Counted from the stretch's first letter, positions 33,313 to 41,935 are shown. The stretch is 64,000 nt of DNA from Angustibacter sp049994355 (GCF_049994355.1 NZ_CP188257.1:3472001-3536000); one strand, 5' to 3'. Program-made: numbers and translations. Notes: generated from the sequence alone by a model not told the origin.

Positions 33313-33360
33313 GGATCTCGGCAGCTACACGTCACCGGCGACGCGTACCTGCCGCGATCC
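33313..33360. repeat. Palindromic intergenic element, copy 1
   Basis: Twenty-base arms (33313-33332 and 33341-33360) match at 17 positions around the loop CACCGGCG. The right arm reads ACGCGTACCTGCCGCGATCC and is nearly identical to that of copy 3 at 40638-40683. Confidence 0.75.
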
Positions 33361-33393
33361 TGAGGCGATCGCGCAGAAACCGACGCGACGGGG

Positions 33394-33418
33394 GCCGTGG
33401 CGGGCGGCTCGCCACGGC
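33394..33418 (+). terminator. Hairpin terminator of the ABC operon
   Basis: Nine-base perfect arms GCCGTGGCG and CGCCACGGC with a seven-base loop, about 95 bases after the second permease. No T-tract follows, as is usual in GC-rich actinobacteria. Confidence 0.6.
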
Positions 33419-33457
33419 ACCGGCGCCATGCTGGCGCCCCCGGCCGCGTCTCGGCGC

Positions 33458-33501
33458 ATCGTGGCAACTTCGCATCACCGGCGACGCGAAGTTGCCACGA
33501 T
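33458..33501. repeat. Palindromic intergenic element, copy 2
   Basis: Sixteen-base perfect arms (left arm ATCGTGGCAACTTCGC at 33458-33473, right arm 33486-33501) with one more matching position inside, and the same CACCGGCG loop as copy 1. The arm sequences differ from copies 1 and 3, while the loop is conserved. Confidence 0.75.
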
Positions 33502-33731
33502 CCCCGAGGGTACGTACGGACGCGGAGCGTTGGTTCAGCCGTTCAGTCCGGCTGCACCCCGGATGCCGGCGTTCTCGCATCACGCTTTGGTGCGCGTGCG
33601 CTGCCGGACATGCCTGTAACGACGATCCCGGCCCGGCCGACCATGCGCATTCAGGTCCGGATGCGGCGCCGTCACGTGCCGTCCAGGGGCGGTGTTCTCC
33701 CCTTCCTCGACATCGTGTCCCGGCACCTGCC

Positions 33732-36700
33732 TCATACGGGAAAGGCCGTCTGGACAACGAAATGTCGATTCTTCACATCCGTGACGCGCAGAATTGCCTG
33801 AACCTCCTTGAGCACCCCCGTCACTTCCTCGACGCGTCGAACTGGCGCGTTCAATGGGTTCTGGTCATAGCCCTGCCAGGCCTGCGGATTGGCGTTGGGG
33901 GTGTTCTGACGGCGCTCCATAACCCGGTAGGCCTCGCCGATGCGACGTCGACAGTTCCATGTGATCGAAAGGTTCTCGCCGATAGCAACCCCTGGCGCAT
34001 TGAACGCCTTCTGAATCCTGGAGCCGTTGCCCGCGATGGCCTCGTCCAAACTCTCGCGCATCACCTTCTCGGACAGGAAACGGCTGGCTTGACCCACCAA
34101 GCGATCACCTAGCCCTTCCGGCACGGCTCGCACAGGCCCCCCAGGAGCTGCGGACGCAACCGGAACGCCGCCGACGCGCTGCCGGAGGCCCTCCCGGGTG
34201 ATTTGGACGTGTCGAGTGAGGAGGTGGACATCTGCGGCGGGACCTGGCGTCCCTTGATTCGTGGTGGTCGGAATTTCCGTTCCCTCCCAAGCCGGGTAAC
34301 CACCAGGGGCAAGGCTGAACTCCCCGGAGCCGTCCTTGTCCTTTGTGTTGCGCCGTGGATTGAGCTCTACATAGACACGGAAGGTGCCCTTCGCCCCCTC
34401 GACGATCTTGATAGTGGTCAGCCGATACTTGTCCTTGATCGGCCCCAGTGCGGTCGCCACGGTTTCGCGGCTGGAACCCGACTTGTCCATGACCGCCTCT
34501 ACCTCGGCAACCGCGCCGTCGACAGCAGCCCATTTCTGTTGCAGAGTACGATCGTCTTCGTTGCGTCTGGCACCGTTGCTGAGAAGTTGTCCGAGCAGCG
34601 CCTTTAGGTTCACCAACTGTGCGCCGGCGGTCGCCTCGATCTGCGCACGCGTGACCTTGGAGCCGGCAGCCGACGCGGCCGAGACGCTTGCCTTGACCCG
34701 GTCGTCTTTCAGGTCGTCCAGGGAGCCGAACAGCTCCGATGGGTTGGGGAGAATCTCGCCGGGTGCCCAGCGACCCCGCTTCTTCAGTTCCAGCGCAACC
34801 TCTGGCCGGGATAGGAACGCGTCCCTCTTCGCCTTCATTGCACTGATCATCGCCAAGTCTGAGGAGGTCTTGATTCGAGCCGCCTTGAACTTCCAGGTGA
34901 CAGTCATCATGTTGGCGTACATCGCGTTGATAGCTGCCGACGCGCGCTCCAAGCCCAACCAAGCTGCGAAGAGCGCGCCGGGAACAATGTGCTCATGCTC
35001 GAACTCGCCCTTGCCGCCACGGGCCTGGAGATTGTATGGCCGGATCGAGCCCTCCTTCAGCTCCGCTTCCGGCACGAGCATCCCCTTGCGACGGCCCCAC
35101 TTCGCTGCGTAGTCACGCAGCGCTGCAAGGAAGCGACCGAAGTGCGCCTTGGCCACGGCGATCGCGTTAGCGTCCTTGGTCTTACCCGCAGACTTGACCT
35201 TCTGCTCGGCATCCATAGCCGCAGCCAACATTTCCCACGCCTCACGCAATCGATCTGGATTCTTGGACTGGGCGGCGCGGTCGACCTCGTCCTTCATGTT
35301 GTCAACCGCGTCTCGCTCTGCTGACTGCATGAGCAAGCGCGGATTGCCACCCTCCGTCGCAATGACGGTGTGGCTTTCGCCTGCCCAGGGGACACGACGT
35401 CGCAACCCTTCCCACTTGCCCTTGACCCACTGCTTGCCCGCCTCGGCCTTGCCCTTCACCCAGGCCTTGCCGGTAGCGACCTTCGACTTCACCTTCCCGG
35501 CGATGCCCTTGACACCCCGGATGACCGGACCGGCCAGCTTGAGCCCGGTCTTGATCACGAAGTCGAGAGCCTTGGCGACCGGCTTCTGCAGCTTCTGGAC
35601 GATCTCGCGGATCTTCGCCCCGATCCCGCCCAGCCCGATCACGCTCGCCAGGAAGCCGATGATGATCGGCACCATCTGGCCGAGGACGTCCTCGATCTTG
35701 GCCGCGACGCCACTGATGTTGCCACGCACGATGTCCGCGACCGAGTCGAGGATCGTATTGACGAACTTGGCGATCCGGCTGGCGTTGTCGACGAAGAACA
35801 TCACCACGTCGTAGATCAGCTTGCAGGCCTTGATGAACGCGGCGGCCGGGTTGAGCAGGCTGATCAGCCAGGTGATGCCAGCGGTGATGATCTTCGTCAG
35901 CACGAAGTCCTTGACCTGCTCGAGGATCATCTCCTTGATGTCGCCGAGCTTCTCCAGCAACATCTCCCACAGCGCGCCGACGCCTCCAGCCGCCAGCTTC
36001 TGGAAGATGTCGACACCCTTCTCGACCGCCGCCATCGCCTTCTCGCCGATCTGCTTGACGATGCGGTCGCGAATGAAGCGCCAGGTCAGGCCGAACAGCG
36101 AAGCCAGCAGCTTGATGACGCCCTTGAGGTCGAACGTGTCCGGCAGCTCGACGCCGCCCTCGGCCAGCGCGCCGAATAGCCACGACAGCAGCCCCTTGCG
36201 CAGGTGGCCGAGGAAGTTGTCCTTGAACCGGTTGATGCCGCTCTTGATTCCGTCGATCAGGTTGCCCAGGAACCGAACCGGGTGCTTGATGATGTCGCCG
36301 ACGACGCCGGCCACCCGGGCGAGCACGTTCTTGAGCATCGCGACGAGCTCGCGGATCGTGTTGACGATCGCCTTGATCGCGCCGATCACCTTGTCGACCA
36401 GGCCCCGGTTCTCGGCCTGCAGCTCTTCGATCCGCTCGTCGAGCCCCTTGCGTGCGGCGACGTACTTCGTGGCGAGGGTGTCGACGACCGACTCCTGCTT
36501 CGAGTCGACCTCACTCTCCAGCTGCTCGAACCGCTCGCCGATCTCCTGCGAGGCCTCGGACCCGACCTTCTTCAAGTCGTTCGGCAGGCTCTTCACGTAG
36601 GTCGAGATCTCGAGCTTGCCGGACGCGATCCGCTTCTTCGCAGCCGTCAGGTCGCCCCCGACGATGTCGGCGACACGGGCGATGGTGACGTTCATCTTCT

Positions 36701-38414
36701 CGAGGTACAGCTCACGCCCGGCCACGTAGAACTCGTTAACCTTGTCCGGCATCCCACGGATCTTGTCCCTGAGCCAGCGGAACTTGCCGGTCCAGCCGCC
36801 GTACCGGTCCTCCTTGTACGCCGACATCTTGGCCGACACGTAGTTCTCGAACGTCGCACGGGCGGACTTCTCGCCGTCCTCGAACTCCTTCTCTACCTTG
36901 GGATCGATCCCGTCCAGGATCTCCTTCACAGCAGTCTCGGTGGCGTTGAAGATCGACTGGATCTTCGCCGTGACCTCGGCGCGCTTCTGCTCGTCCTTCG
37001 ACTTGGTCTTTCCCTTGTCCGCGACCAACTTTGCCAAGGCAGCGCCCTTGGCGCCCTGCATACCTTCGACGCCCTCCTTGGTCTCCGTCGCGGCGTCGGT
37101 CCTGCCCTGCTCGATGACCTGCTGCTCCTGCTTGCGGTACTCCCCCGGAGCGGTGTCTGCGTGCTCGGCCGCTTTTTTCTTGTCGACGAGCGCCTGCTCG
37201 AACTGCGGCTCACCCGAGTCCGCGAGCTGCTCCTCCGAGACCTCGCCGTCGGCCAGCTCCTGGTTGGCCTGGTGCTTTCCAGCCTCGAGGTTCAGCTGCT
37301 CGGGCGGGGCCGGCTTGGGCACCGCACCGGCGGCCGGGATCGGCACCGCCGAACCCGGCGGCTCCGGTCCCATCGGCGTCACCGGCTTCGGCACGGCCGT
37401 CGACTGGTCCGGTGGCGCCTCGGTGGCCGCCTCGATGTCCTTGGCCTGCCCCTCCTTGCCTTGCGTGACCAGACCCTTGACCTCGCCTTTGACCTCGCGC
37501 GCCTTGCCCGACTCCTTGTAGTCGTCCGCCTCTTTCAGGGTCTTCGGCGACTTCGCCTCGATGGCTGCCTTGACCGAGGCGATGAACGCCTTCTTGTCGA
37601 AGCTGCCCGGTTGCTGCGCGTCCATCGTGTCGGCCTTGGCCGCCTTGGCCTGACCGGTGAGGTCGTCCGTCGGTGCGAGAGCCGCATCCTGCGCCTCCTT
37701 GGCCTTCGAGGCCGCAGGTGGGTGCGCGCGCTTCGCCTTGGCGAACGTCTTCACGTTCTTCGTGACGCTGGTGAAGGCTGGGTCGCTCGCGGGTTCCACG
37801 CCTGGTGGCTCGACCGGCGGCTGCAGGAGCTCTTCGCCGGACAGGGCGGCGGGCTCGGCCGCAGCTGCGACCGCAGTCATCTCAGGTGCCGGGGCGGCAC
37901 TGCCGGGACCGCCCCCGACCGGCTTCGCGCCCTTGGCGGCTGCCTTTCCCAGTGGGCTGGCGGCCGGTACCGGCTTGGGAGGTGGCACCGGCTTCTTGGC
38001 CCCGACCGCCTCAGGTCCGAAGCCGGTGGTGGTGACCGCGAGGGCGGACGCCGGGGGCCGGATCCCCTCGAGATCGACGGGGATCCCCAACTCCTTCGCC
38101 GCCTTGAGCCCCTTCTCGAGCGGGTCGACCGCCGGCTCGTCCTTGCGCAGCTCTCGTAGCCCCTCGTCGATGTCCGCCCTCGCCTCCTCCCCGGGAAACC
38201 TGAGGCGGGCGGCCATGAGGGCGTTCACGGCGGAGTTGCCGGCACTGCGCTGCATCGCCAGAAGAGCGCGCGCGCCGACCGCGGGGGCGGAAGGTCCGCC
38301 TCCTGCTTGTCGGTTCCCCTTCGCGAGCGCGCCACCCACGATCGCTCGCGCACCATCAACCGTCCGGCGTGCGCCGCCCATGGTTCGAGGGTCGCGGCTG
38401 CGGGTTCGCGGCAC
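33732..38414 (-). CDS. eCIS-associated giant toxin-like protein with variable C-terminus
   Basis: A 1560-residue soluble protein. Near the N-terminus is LLAMQRSAGNSAV (51-63), the short motif found in many proteins associated with extracellular contractile injection systems. A long low-complexity Ala/Pro/Lys region (~130-480) and coiled-coil regions (~480-700) follow. Next comes an amphipathic module with NPAAAFIKACKLIYDVVMF and GFLASVIGLGGIGAKI that recurs in large eCIS-linked proteins. After about residue 1008 a different segment begins, ending in an HNH-like motif EHEHIVPG at 1139-1146. The GTG at 38414 was used; ATG 38381 is an alternative. No immunity-like gene follows. The layout suggests a polymorphic cargo protein delivered by a contractile system. 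Enzymatic activity is only a guess from the motif. Confidence 0.72.
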   Translation of the reverse strand: MPRTRSRDPRTMGGARRTVDGARAIVGGALAKGNRQAGGGPSAPAVGARALLAMQRSAGNSAVNALMAARLRFPGEEARADIDEGLRELRKDEPAVDPLEKGLKAAKELGIPVDLEGIRPPASALAVTTTGFGPEAVGAKKPVPPPKPVPAASPLGKAAAKGAKPVGGGPGSAAPAPEMTAVAAAAEPAALSGEELLQPPVEPPGVEPASDPAFTSVTKNVKTFAKAKRAHPPAASKAKEAQDAALAPTDDLTGQAKAAKADTMDAQQPGSFDKKAFIASVKAAIEAKSPKTLKEADDYKESGKAREVKGEVKGLVTQGKEGQAKDIEAATEAPPDQSTAVPKPVTPMGPEPPGSAVPIPAAGAVPKPAPPEQLNLEAGKHQANQELADGEVSEEQLADSGEPQFEQALVDKKKAAEHADTAPGEYRKQEQQVIEQGRTDAATETKEGVEGMQGAKGAALAKLVADKGKTKSKDEQKRAEVTAKIQSIFNATETAVKEILDGIDPKVEKEFEDGEKSARATFENYVSAKMSAYKEDRYGGWTGKFRWLRDKIRGMPDKVNEFYVAGRELYLEKMNVTIARVADIVGGDLTAAKKRIASGKLEISTYVKSLPNDLKKVGSEASQEIGERFEQLESEVDSKQESVVDTLATKYVAARKGLDERIEELQAENRGLVDKVIGAIKAIVNTIRELVAMLKNVLARVAGVVGDIIKHPVRFLGNLIDGIKSGINRFKDNFLGHLRKGLLSWLFGALAEGGVELPDTFDLKGVIKLLASLFGLTWRFIRDRIVKQIGEKAMAAVEKGVDIFQKLAAGGVGALWEMLLEKLGDIKEMILEQVKDFVLTKIITAGITWLISLLNPAAAFIKACKLIYDVVMFFVDNASRIAKFVNTILDSVADIVRGNISGVAAKIEDVLGQMVPIIIGFLASVIGLGGIGAKIREIVQKLQKPVAKALDFVIKTGLKLAGPVIRGVKGIAGKVKSKVATGKAWVKGKAEAGKQWVKGKWEGLRRRVPWAGESHTVIATEGGNPRLLMQSAERDAVDNMKDEVDRAAQSKNPDRLREAWEMLAAAMDAEQKVKSAGKTKDANAIAVAKAHFGRFLAALRDYAAKWGRRKGMLVPEAELKEGSIRPYNLQARGGKGEFEHEHIVPGALFAAWLGLERASAAINAMYANMMTVTWKFKAARIKTSSDLAMISAMKAKRDAFLSRPEVALELKKRGRWAPGEILPNPSELFGSLDDLKDDRVKASVSAASAAGSKVTRAQIEATAGAQLVNLKALLGQLLSNGARRNEDDRTLQQKWAAVDGAVAEVEAVMDKSGSSRETVATALGPIKDKYRLTTIKIVEGAKGTFRVYVELNPRRNTKDKDGSGEFSLAPGGYPAWEGTEIPTTTNQGTPGPAADVHLLTRHVQITREGLRQRVGGVPVASAAPGGPVRAVPEGLGDRLVGQASRFLSEKVMRESLDEAIAGNGSRIQKAFNAPGVAIGENLSITWNCRRRIGEAYRVMERRQNTPNANPQAWQGYDQNPLNAPVRRVEEVTGVLKEVQAILRVTDVKNRHFVVQTAFPV

Positions 38415-38551
38415 CCCGGACGGTCAGGCCGGCCTCGGGGCACGACCGGCTGCCCGAACGGGCAACCCGCCAGCCGGCGACCCGATACCGAGCAGAGCCG
38501 GCGGTCAAGGCCGAGATCGCCGAGCCGACGCTGAGCTGCGGTGCGGACTGC

Positions 38552-39745
38552 TCAGCGCCGCACGACGACGAGCCCGGCTGCGGCCGCCAGGACGACGGCG
38601 GCCGCAGGCAGCGGGATCGCGCCGACACCGCTCGCGGCGGCCAGCACCGACGCCAGCGCCGCTCCGACCGCGATTCCGCCGTTGAACAGGACCGGGATCA
38701 GGGCGCCAGCGGTGGCGCGGTGCTCGGTCCCGGCGCGGCGCATGATCTCGGTCTGGGCCAACGCCGGCAGAGCGCCGGATGCGACTCCCCAGGCGAGCAC
38801 GGCCAGCAGTCCGACGATCGCGTGCCCGTCGGCCGCTCGCACTGTGACCAGGGTGGCCGCGGTCGCGGCGACCGAGATGACCAGGGCAGTGCGGGTCTGC
38901 TCGTGCACCCGGCCGGCGACGGCGATGCCGACCACCGAGGCGACACCGAAACCCAGGAGCAGCGTGCTGGTCCCACCGGGAAGTGCGTCGACCGGGGCCA
39001 GCAGCGTGATGAAGGTGAAGGCGCCGTAGTGGCCGACGAGCATGAGCGCCACCAGTCCGGTCAGGGCGAGCAACGGTGCGATCGACCGATGATGCGCGTT
39101 GTCGGTCCGCGCCGCAGCGGTACGGGTGGTCCGACGTCCCGGGGCCACCACCGCGCGGACCAGGACGGCGACGACCACGGCGAACCCGCCGAGGACGGCG
39201 AAGGAGGTGCGCCAGCCCGCGAGGTCGGCGACCAGACGCGCGACGGGCGTGCCCAGCACCATGCCGAGGGTGGCGCCGCCGAGCACCACCGAGATCGCCG
39301 CGCCCAGCAGACGCTCGGGGACCAGGTCGGCCAGGTGTGCGTTGACCGTCGCCCACAGCAGCCCGACCGCGCCCGCGCCCAGCAGCCGGGCCGCGACTGC
39401 GGTGTCGTAGCTGGGCGCCAGGGCCGTCAGTCCTGCCGAGGCAGCCAGCACGAGCATGGCCGTGACGACGACGCCACGGCGGTCGAACCGGCGGGTCAGC
39501 GCCACCAGCGGGAAGCTCGCGACGACGACCACGGCTGCCCAGAGCGAGACGAGCTGCGCGGCCTGGGAGTCCGCCACGCCGAGGCCCTGGCTCATCGGCA
39601 CGAGCACCGCGGTCGGCAGCATCTCTGCGCTCACCATGGTGAAGGTCGCGACGCCCAGCACGAGCAAGCTGGGCCAGGGCAGGCGCTCTGTGGAACTGCT
39701 GGTCACGGCTTCGGTGGGCGTGGCCCGGACGAATGTCGTACTCAT
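38552..39745 (-). CDS. MFS efflux transporter
   Basis: A 397-residue major-facilitator protein with about 12 hydrophobic helices. Family motifs include RRFDRRGVVVTAMLVLA after the second or third helix (motif A region) and VLGGATLGMVLGTPVA near the fifth helix (antiporter motif C type), pointing to drug:H+ antiport of the DHA1/AraJ group. The ATG at 39745 is used; the upstream in-frame codons lie in the promoter. It is divergent from a MerR regulator, and its promoter has the 19-base spacer typical of MerR-activated genes, so it is likely induced by that regulator's ligand. Confidence 0.9.
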   Translation of the reverse strand: MSTTFVRATPTEAVTSSSTERLPWPSLLVLGVATFTMVSAEMLPTAVLVPMSQGLGVADSQAAQLVSLWAAVVVVASFPLVALTRRFDRRGVVVTAMLVLAASAGLTALAPSYDTAVAARLLGAGAVGLLWATVNAHLADLVPERLLGAAISVVLGGATLGMVLGTPVARLVADLAGWRTSFAVLGGFAVVVAVLVRAVVAPGRRTTRTAAARTDNAHHRSIAPLLALTGLVALMLVGHYGAFTFITLLAPVDALPGGTSTLLLGFGVASVVGIAVAGRVHEQTRTALVISVAATAATLVTVRAADGHAIVGLLAVLAWGVASGALPALAQTEIMRRAGTEHRATAGALIPVLFNGGIAVGAALASVLAAASGVGAIPLPAAAVVLAAAAGLVVVRR

Positions 39746-39753
39746 ACGATCGA

Positions 39754-39784
39754 CGCTAAACTCTGACACTAATGTCAATGTCAA
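39754..39784 (-). promoter_or_regulatory. MerR-type promoter of the MFS gene
   Basis: On the minus strand a consensus TTGACA (39784-39779) is separated by 19 bases from TTAGCG (39759-39754). The spacer holds a dyad TGACA-TTAG-TGTCA. Over-long spacers with a central dyad are the hallmark of promoters that MerR regulators activate by untwisting DNA. Confidence 0.7.
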
Positions 39785-39803
39785 GCCTGCGAGGTAACGA
39801 GCG

Positions 39804-40211
39804 ATGAAGATCGGCGAGCTGGCCCAGCGCAGCGAGGTCGCGCCCCGGCTGATCCGCTACTACGAGCAGCAGGGTCTGCTCGCGCCGCCGCGCTCGGACA
39901 ACGGGTACCGCAGCTACAGCGAGGACCACGTGGAGCGGGTGTCCCGAGTGGCCAGCCTGGTGCAGGCCGGCCTGCCGACCCGGCTGGTCAAGGTGCTGCT
40001 GGACGCCGAGGAGGCCGCCGCGCGCAACGAGGAGACCTGCCCGGTCGCGGTGGCCGAGCAGCTGGCCGAGGAGCTGCACGGCCTGGAGTCGCGGATCGCC
40101 TGTCTGAGCAAGAGCCGGGACACCATCCGGGACTACCTGGCGCGCACCCAGCACGAGGTTCTGCTGCGCGAGGCTGCCAAACCAACTCAGCAGCGATCGG
40201 CCGAGGCCTGA
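39804..40211 (+). CDS. MerR-family transcriptional regulator
   Basis: A 135-residue MerR regulator. The winged helix is KIGELAQRSEVAPRLIRYYEQQGLL (2-26) followed by SDNGYRSYSEDHVERV. A long dimerisation helix runs from about 80 to 115, and a short C-terminus carries few possible metal ligands (C60, C83), so a drug- or organic-ligand-sensing role is more likely than a metal one. GAGG lies 10 bases before the ATG. It should activate the divergent MFS gene through the 19-base-spacer promoter at 39754-39784. Confidence 0.93.
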   Translation: MKIGELAQRSEVAPRLIRYYEQQGLLAPPRSDNGYRSYSEDHVERVSRVASLVQAGLPTRLVKVLLDAEEAAARNEETCPVAVAEQLAEELHGLESRIACLSKSRDTIRDYLARTQHEVLLREAAKPTQQRSAEA

Positions 40212-40223
40212 GACCAGCCCGCC

Positions 40224-40589
40224 TCAGGCAGGCTGGAACAGTTCCACCACGTTGCCCGACGGGTCCTCGCAGAGAATCTGCTGGCCGCCCGGACCGGACA
40301 CGATGTCGTTGCGGAACGGCACCCCGCGCTCACGCAGCCTCGCCACCACGCTGGCCAGGTCGTCGACCTGCAGGACGAACCTGTTCCAGCCGCCCGGCCC
40401 CGGCTTCCGGCCGTCGGGCATCGGCCTGGCCGCCGAGGCGGTCGGCCCGGCCACCCAGAGCGTGAGGTCGTCGCGTCGCAGGATCGCGATCGCCGGACCG
40501 TACTGCTGCTCGACGGTGAACCCGAGTCCGTCGACGTAGAACGTGACGGCCTCGTCGACGTTCGTGACGAGGTATCGAACCGATGCCAT
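40224..40589 (-). CDS. Glyoxalase/VOC-superfamily protein
   Basis: A 121-residue single VOC domain made of two beta-alpha-beta-beta-beta units: MASVRYLVTNVDEAVTFYVDGLGF at the start and LQVDDLASVVARLRERGV for the second unit, ending ILCEDPSGNVVELFQP. The terminal Glu of VVELF is the usual metal ligand. A second ligand His is not evident in the first unit, so it may be a binding (for example antibiotic-sequestering) rather than a catalytic member. The ATG at 40589 follows GGGAGGC; a longer in-frame opening at 40619 has no such site. It converges with the MerR gene. Confidence 0.88.
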   Translation of the reverse strand: MASVRYLVTNVDEAVTFYVDGLGFTVEQQYGPAIAILRRDDLTLWVAGPTASAARPMPDGRKPGPGGWNRFVLQVDDLASVVARLRERGVPFRNDIVSGPGGQQILCEDPSGNVVELFQPA

Positions 40590-40637
40590 GTTGCCTCCCG
40601 ACGTCCGGCGCCCGGACACCCGGTCACCACTTCACAT

Positions 40638-40683
40638 GATCTCGGCAACAACGCGTCGCCGGTGACGCGTACCTGCCGAGATC
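40638..40683. repeat. Palindromic intergenic element, copy 3 (inverted)
   Basis: Nineteen-base arms (40638-40656 and 40665-40683) match at 16 positions. The loop CGCCGGTG is the reverse complement of the loop in copies 1 and 2, so this copy is in the opposite orientation. It lies between the VOC and alcohol dehydrogenase genes. Confidence 0.75.
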
Positions 40684-40777
40684 GCAGCCTCATCGGCACG
40701 ACCACCTGACGATCTCGGCGGGTCCGCGCGCGGACGACGGCCGTCCAGGACGAGCCGTCGGATGGGATGCTGACCCG

Positions 40778-41776
40778 GTGCACGCATGGGTGGTGGACCA
40801 TTGCGCCCCGATCGACGACGGGCCGATTGTGCGGGTGGAGCGCGCCGAACCCACTCCTGGACAGGGCCAGATCCTGGTGGCCGTCCGCTGCTGCGGCGTC
40901 TGCCGGACCGACCTCCACCTCGCCGAAGGCGATCTGCCTCCCCGCCGCCCGGGCGTCGTACCAGGTCACGAGGTGGTCGGTGTCGTGCAGGCGCGCGGCC
41001 CTGGGGCCGTCCGCTTCGACCTCGGTCAACGGGTCGGTGTCCCGTGGCTCGCCCGGACCGACGGCAGCTGCCCGTACTGCCGCCGAGGCGACGAGAACCT
41101 CTGCGCGGCCTCGACGTTCACGGGTTGGGACGTGGACGGCGGGTATGCGGACTTCTGCCTGGCTGACGAGGCCTTCGCGTACGCCCTCGCCGACGACCTG
41201 GACGACGAGAGCGCCGCACCCCTGCTGTGCGCCGGGATCATCGGGTACCGGTCCTTGCGGGCCGCAGCCGTGCCAGCCGGTGGCACGCTCGGCATCTACG
41301 GCTTCGGTGGGAGCGCTCACCTGACCGCGCAGGTCGCCCTCCACCTCGGCCTGCGCGTGCACGTCCTGACCCGCGGCGAGCACAACCAACGACTGGCGAC
41401 GGACCTCGGCGTCGACTCGGTGGGCGCGGCCGCCGACGCACCGCCTGAACCCCTCGACGGCGCGATCCTGTTCGCCCCTGCGGGCGAGCTGGTTCCGGTC
41501 GCGCTGCGAGCCCTGGGCCCGGGCGGCACGCTCGCCGTCGCCGGCATCTGGCTCTCGGACATACCGTCCATCGAGTACGAGGCCGAGCTCTTCCGCGAGA
41601 AGAGGCTGCGCAGCGTCACCGCCAACACGCGACAGGACGGCGAGGAGTTCCTCGCGCTGGCTTCGCGCTTCGGCGTCGCCGCGACGACCGTCGCCTATCC
41701 GATGGACCAGGCGCCGCGAGCCATGGCGGACCTGATGCACGGACGCTTCGGCGGCGCCGCCGTCCTGCACAACTGA
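40778..41776 (+). CDS. Zinc-dependent alcohol dehydrogenase family protein
   Basis: A 332-residue medium-chain alcohol dehydrogenase. Catalytic zinc ligands are C42 (GVCRTDLH) and H64-E65 (PGHEVVG). The structural zinc loop normally has four Cys; here C98, C101 and C109 are kept but the first position is D95 (TDGSCPYCRRGDENLC), so structural zinc binding may be altered. The Rossmann domain has LGIYGFGGSAHLTAQVA. Closest in pattern to the propanol-preferring/AdhA-like group. GTG start. It stands alone, with palindromic element copy 3 upstream. Confidence 0.9.
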   Translation: MHAWVVDHCAPIDDGPIVRVERAEPTPGQGQILVAVRCCGVCRTDLHLAEGDLPPRRPGVVPGHEVVGVVQARGPGAVRFDLGQRVGVPWLARTDGSCPYCRRGDENLCAASTFTGWDVDGGYADFCLADEAFAYALADDLDDESAAPLLCAGIIGYRSLRAAAVPAGGTLGIYGFGGSAHLTAQVALHLGLRVHVLTRGEHNQRLATDLGVDSVGAAADAPPEPLDGAILFAPAGELVPVALRALGPGGTLAVAGIWLSDIPSIEYEAELFREKRLRSVTANTRQDGEEFLALASRFGVAATTVAYPMDQAPRAMADLMHGRFGGAAVLHN

Positions 41777-41853
41777 CCTGGTGGTTCGACGCCCACAGAG
41801 CCGCGCACGACCGCTGCACTGATCCGGCTGTGCCGCAGAGCCGCCGGTCGTGG

Positions 41854-41902
41854 CCGAACATTTCGTTGGCGTGCATCGCAACGAAGTCGCCATGATGTTC
41901 GG
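41854..41902. promoter_or_regulatory. Nested inverted repeat upstream of the esterase gene
   Basis: Outer arms CCGAACAT (41854-41861) and ATGTTCGG (41895-41902) enclose inner arms TTCGTTG (41862-41868) and CAACGAA (41879-41885). It ends 33 bases before the ATG at 41936, fitting an operator. Part of its right side resembles the right arm of palindromic copy 2. Confidence 0.45.
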
Positions 41903-41935
41903 TGGCGACCGCATCCGGGGGAAGGGGACGCTGTG

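Larger units (their letters stand above)
33301..33731. other. Gene-free 431-base region with palindromic elements
   Basis: No convincing gene was found between the permease and the 1560-residue protein. The stretch holds two copies of a palindromic element and one strong hairpin, listed separately. The rest (33502-33731) shows no recognisable feature. Confidence 0.6.

Noticed and set aside
33301..33731. Possible insertion-sequence remnant because of clustered inverted repeats
   Set aside because: No transposase fragment or target-site duplication was found. The repeats are short, independent hairpins with a common loop.
38415..38551. Immunity gene next to the giant toxin-like protein
   Set aside because: The 137 bases upstream and the 431 bases downstream hold no credible small gene, so no immunity partner is claimed.
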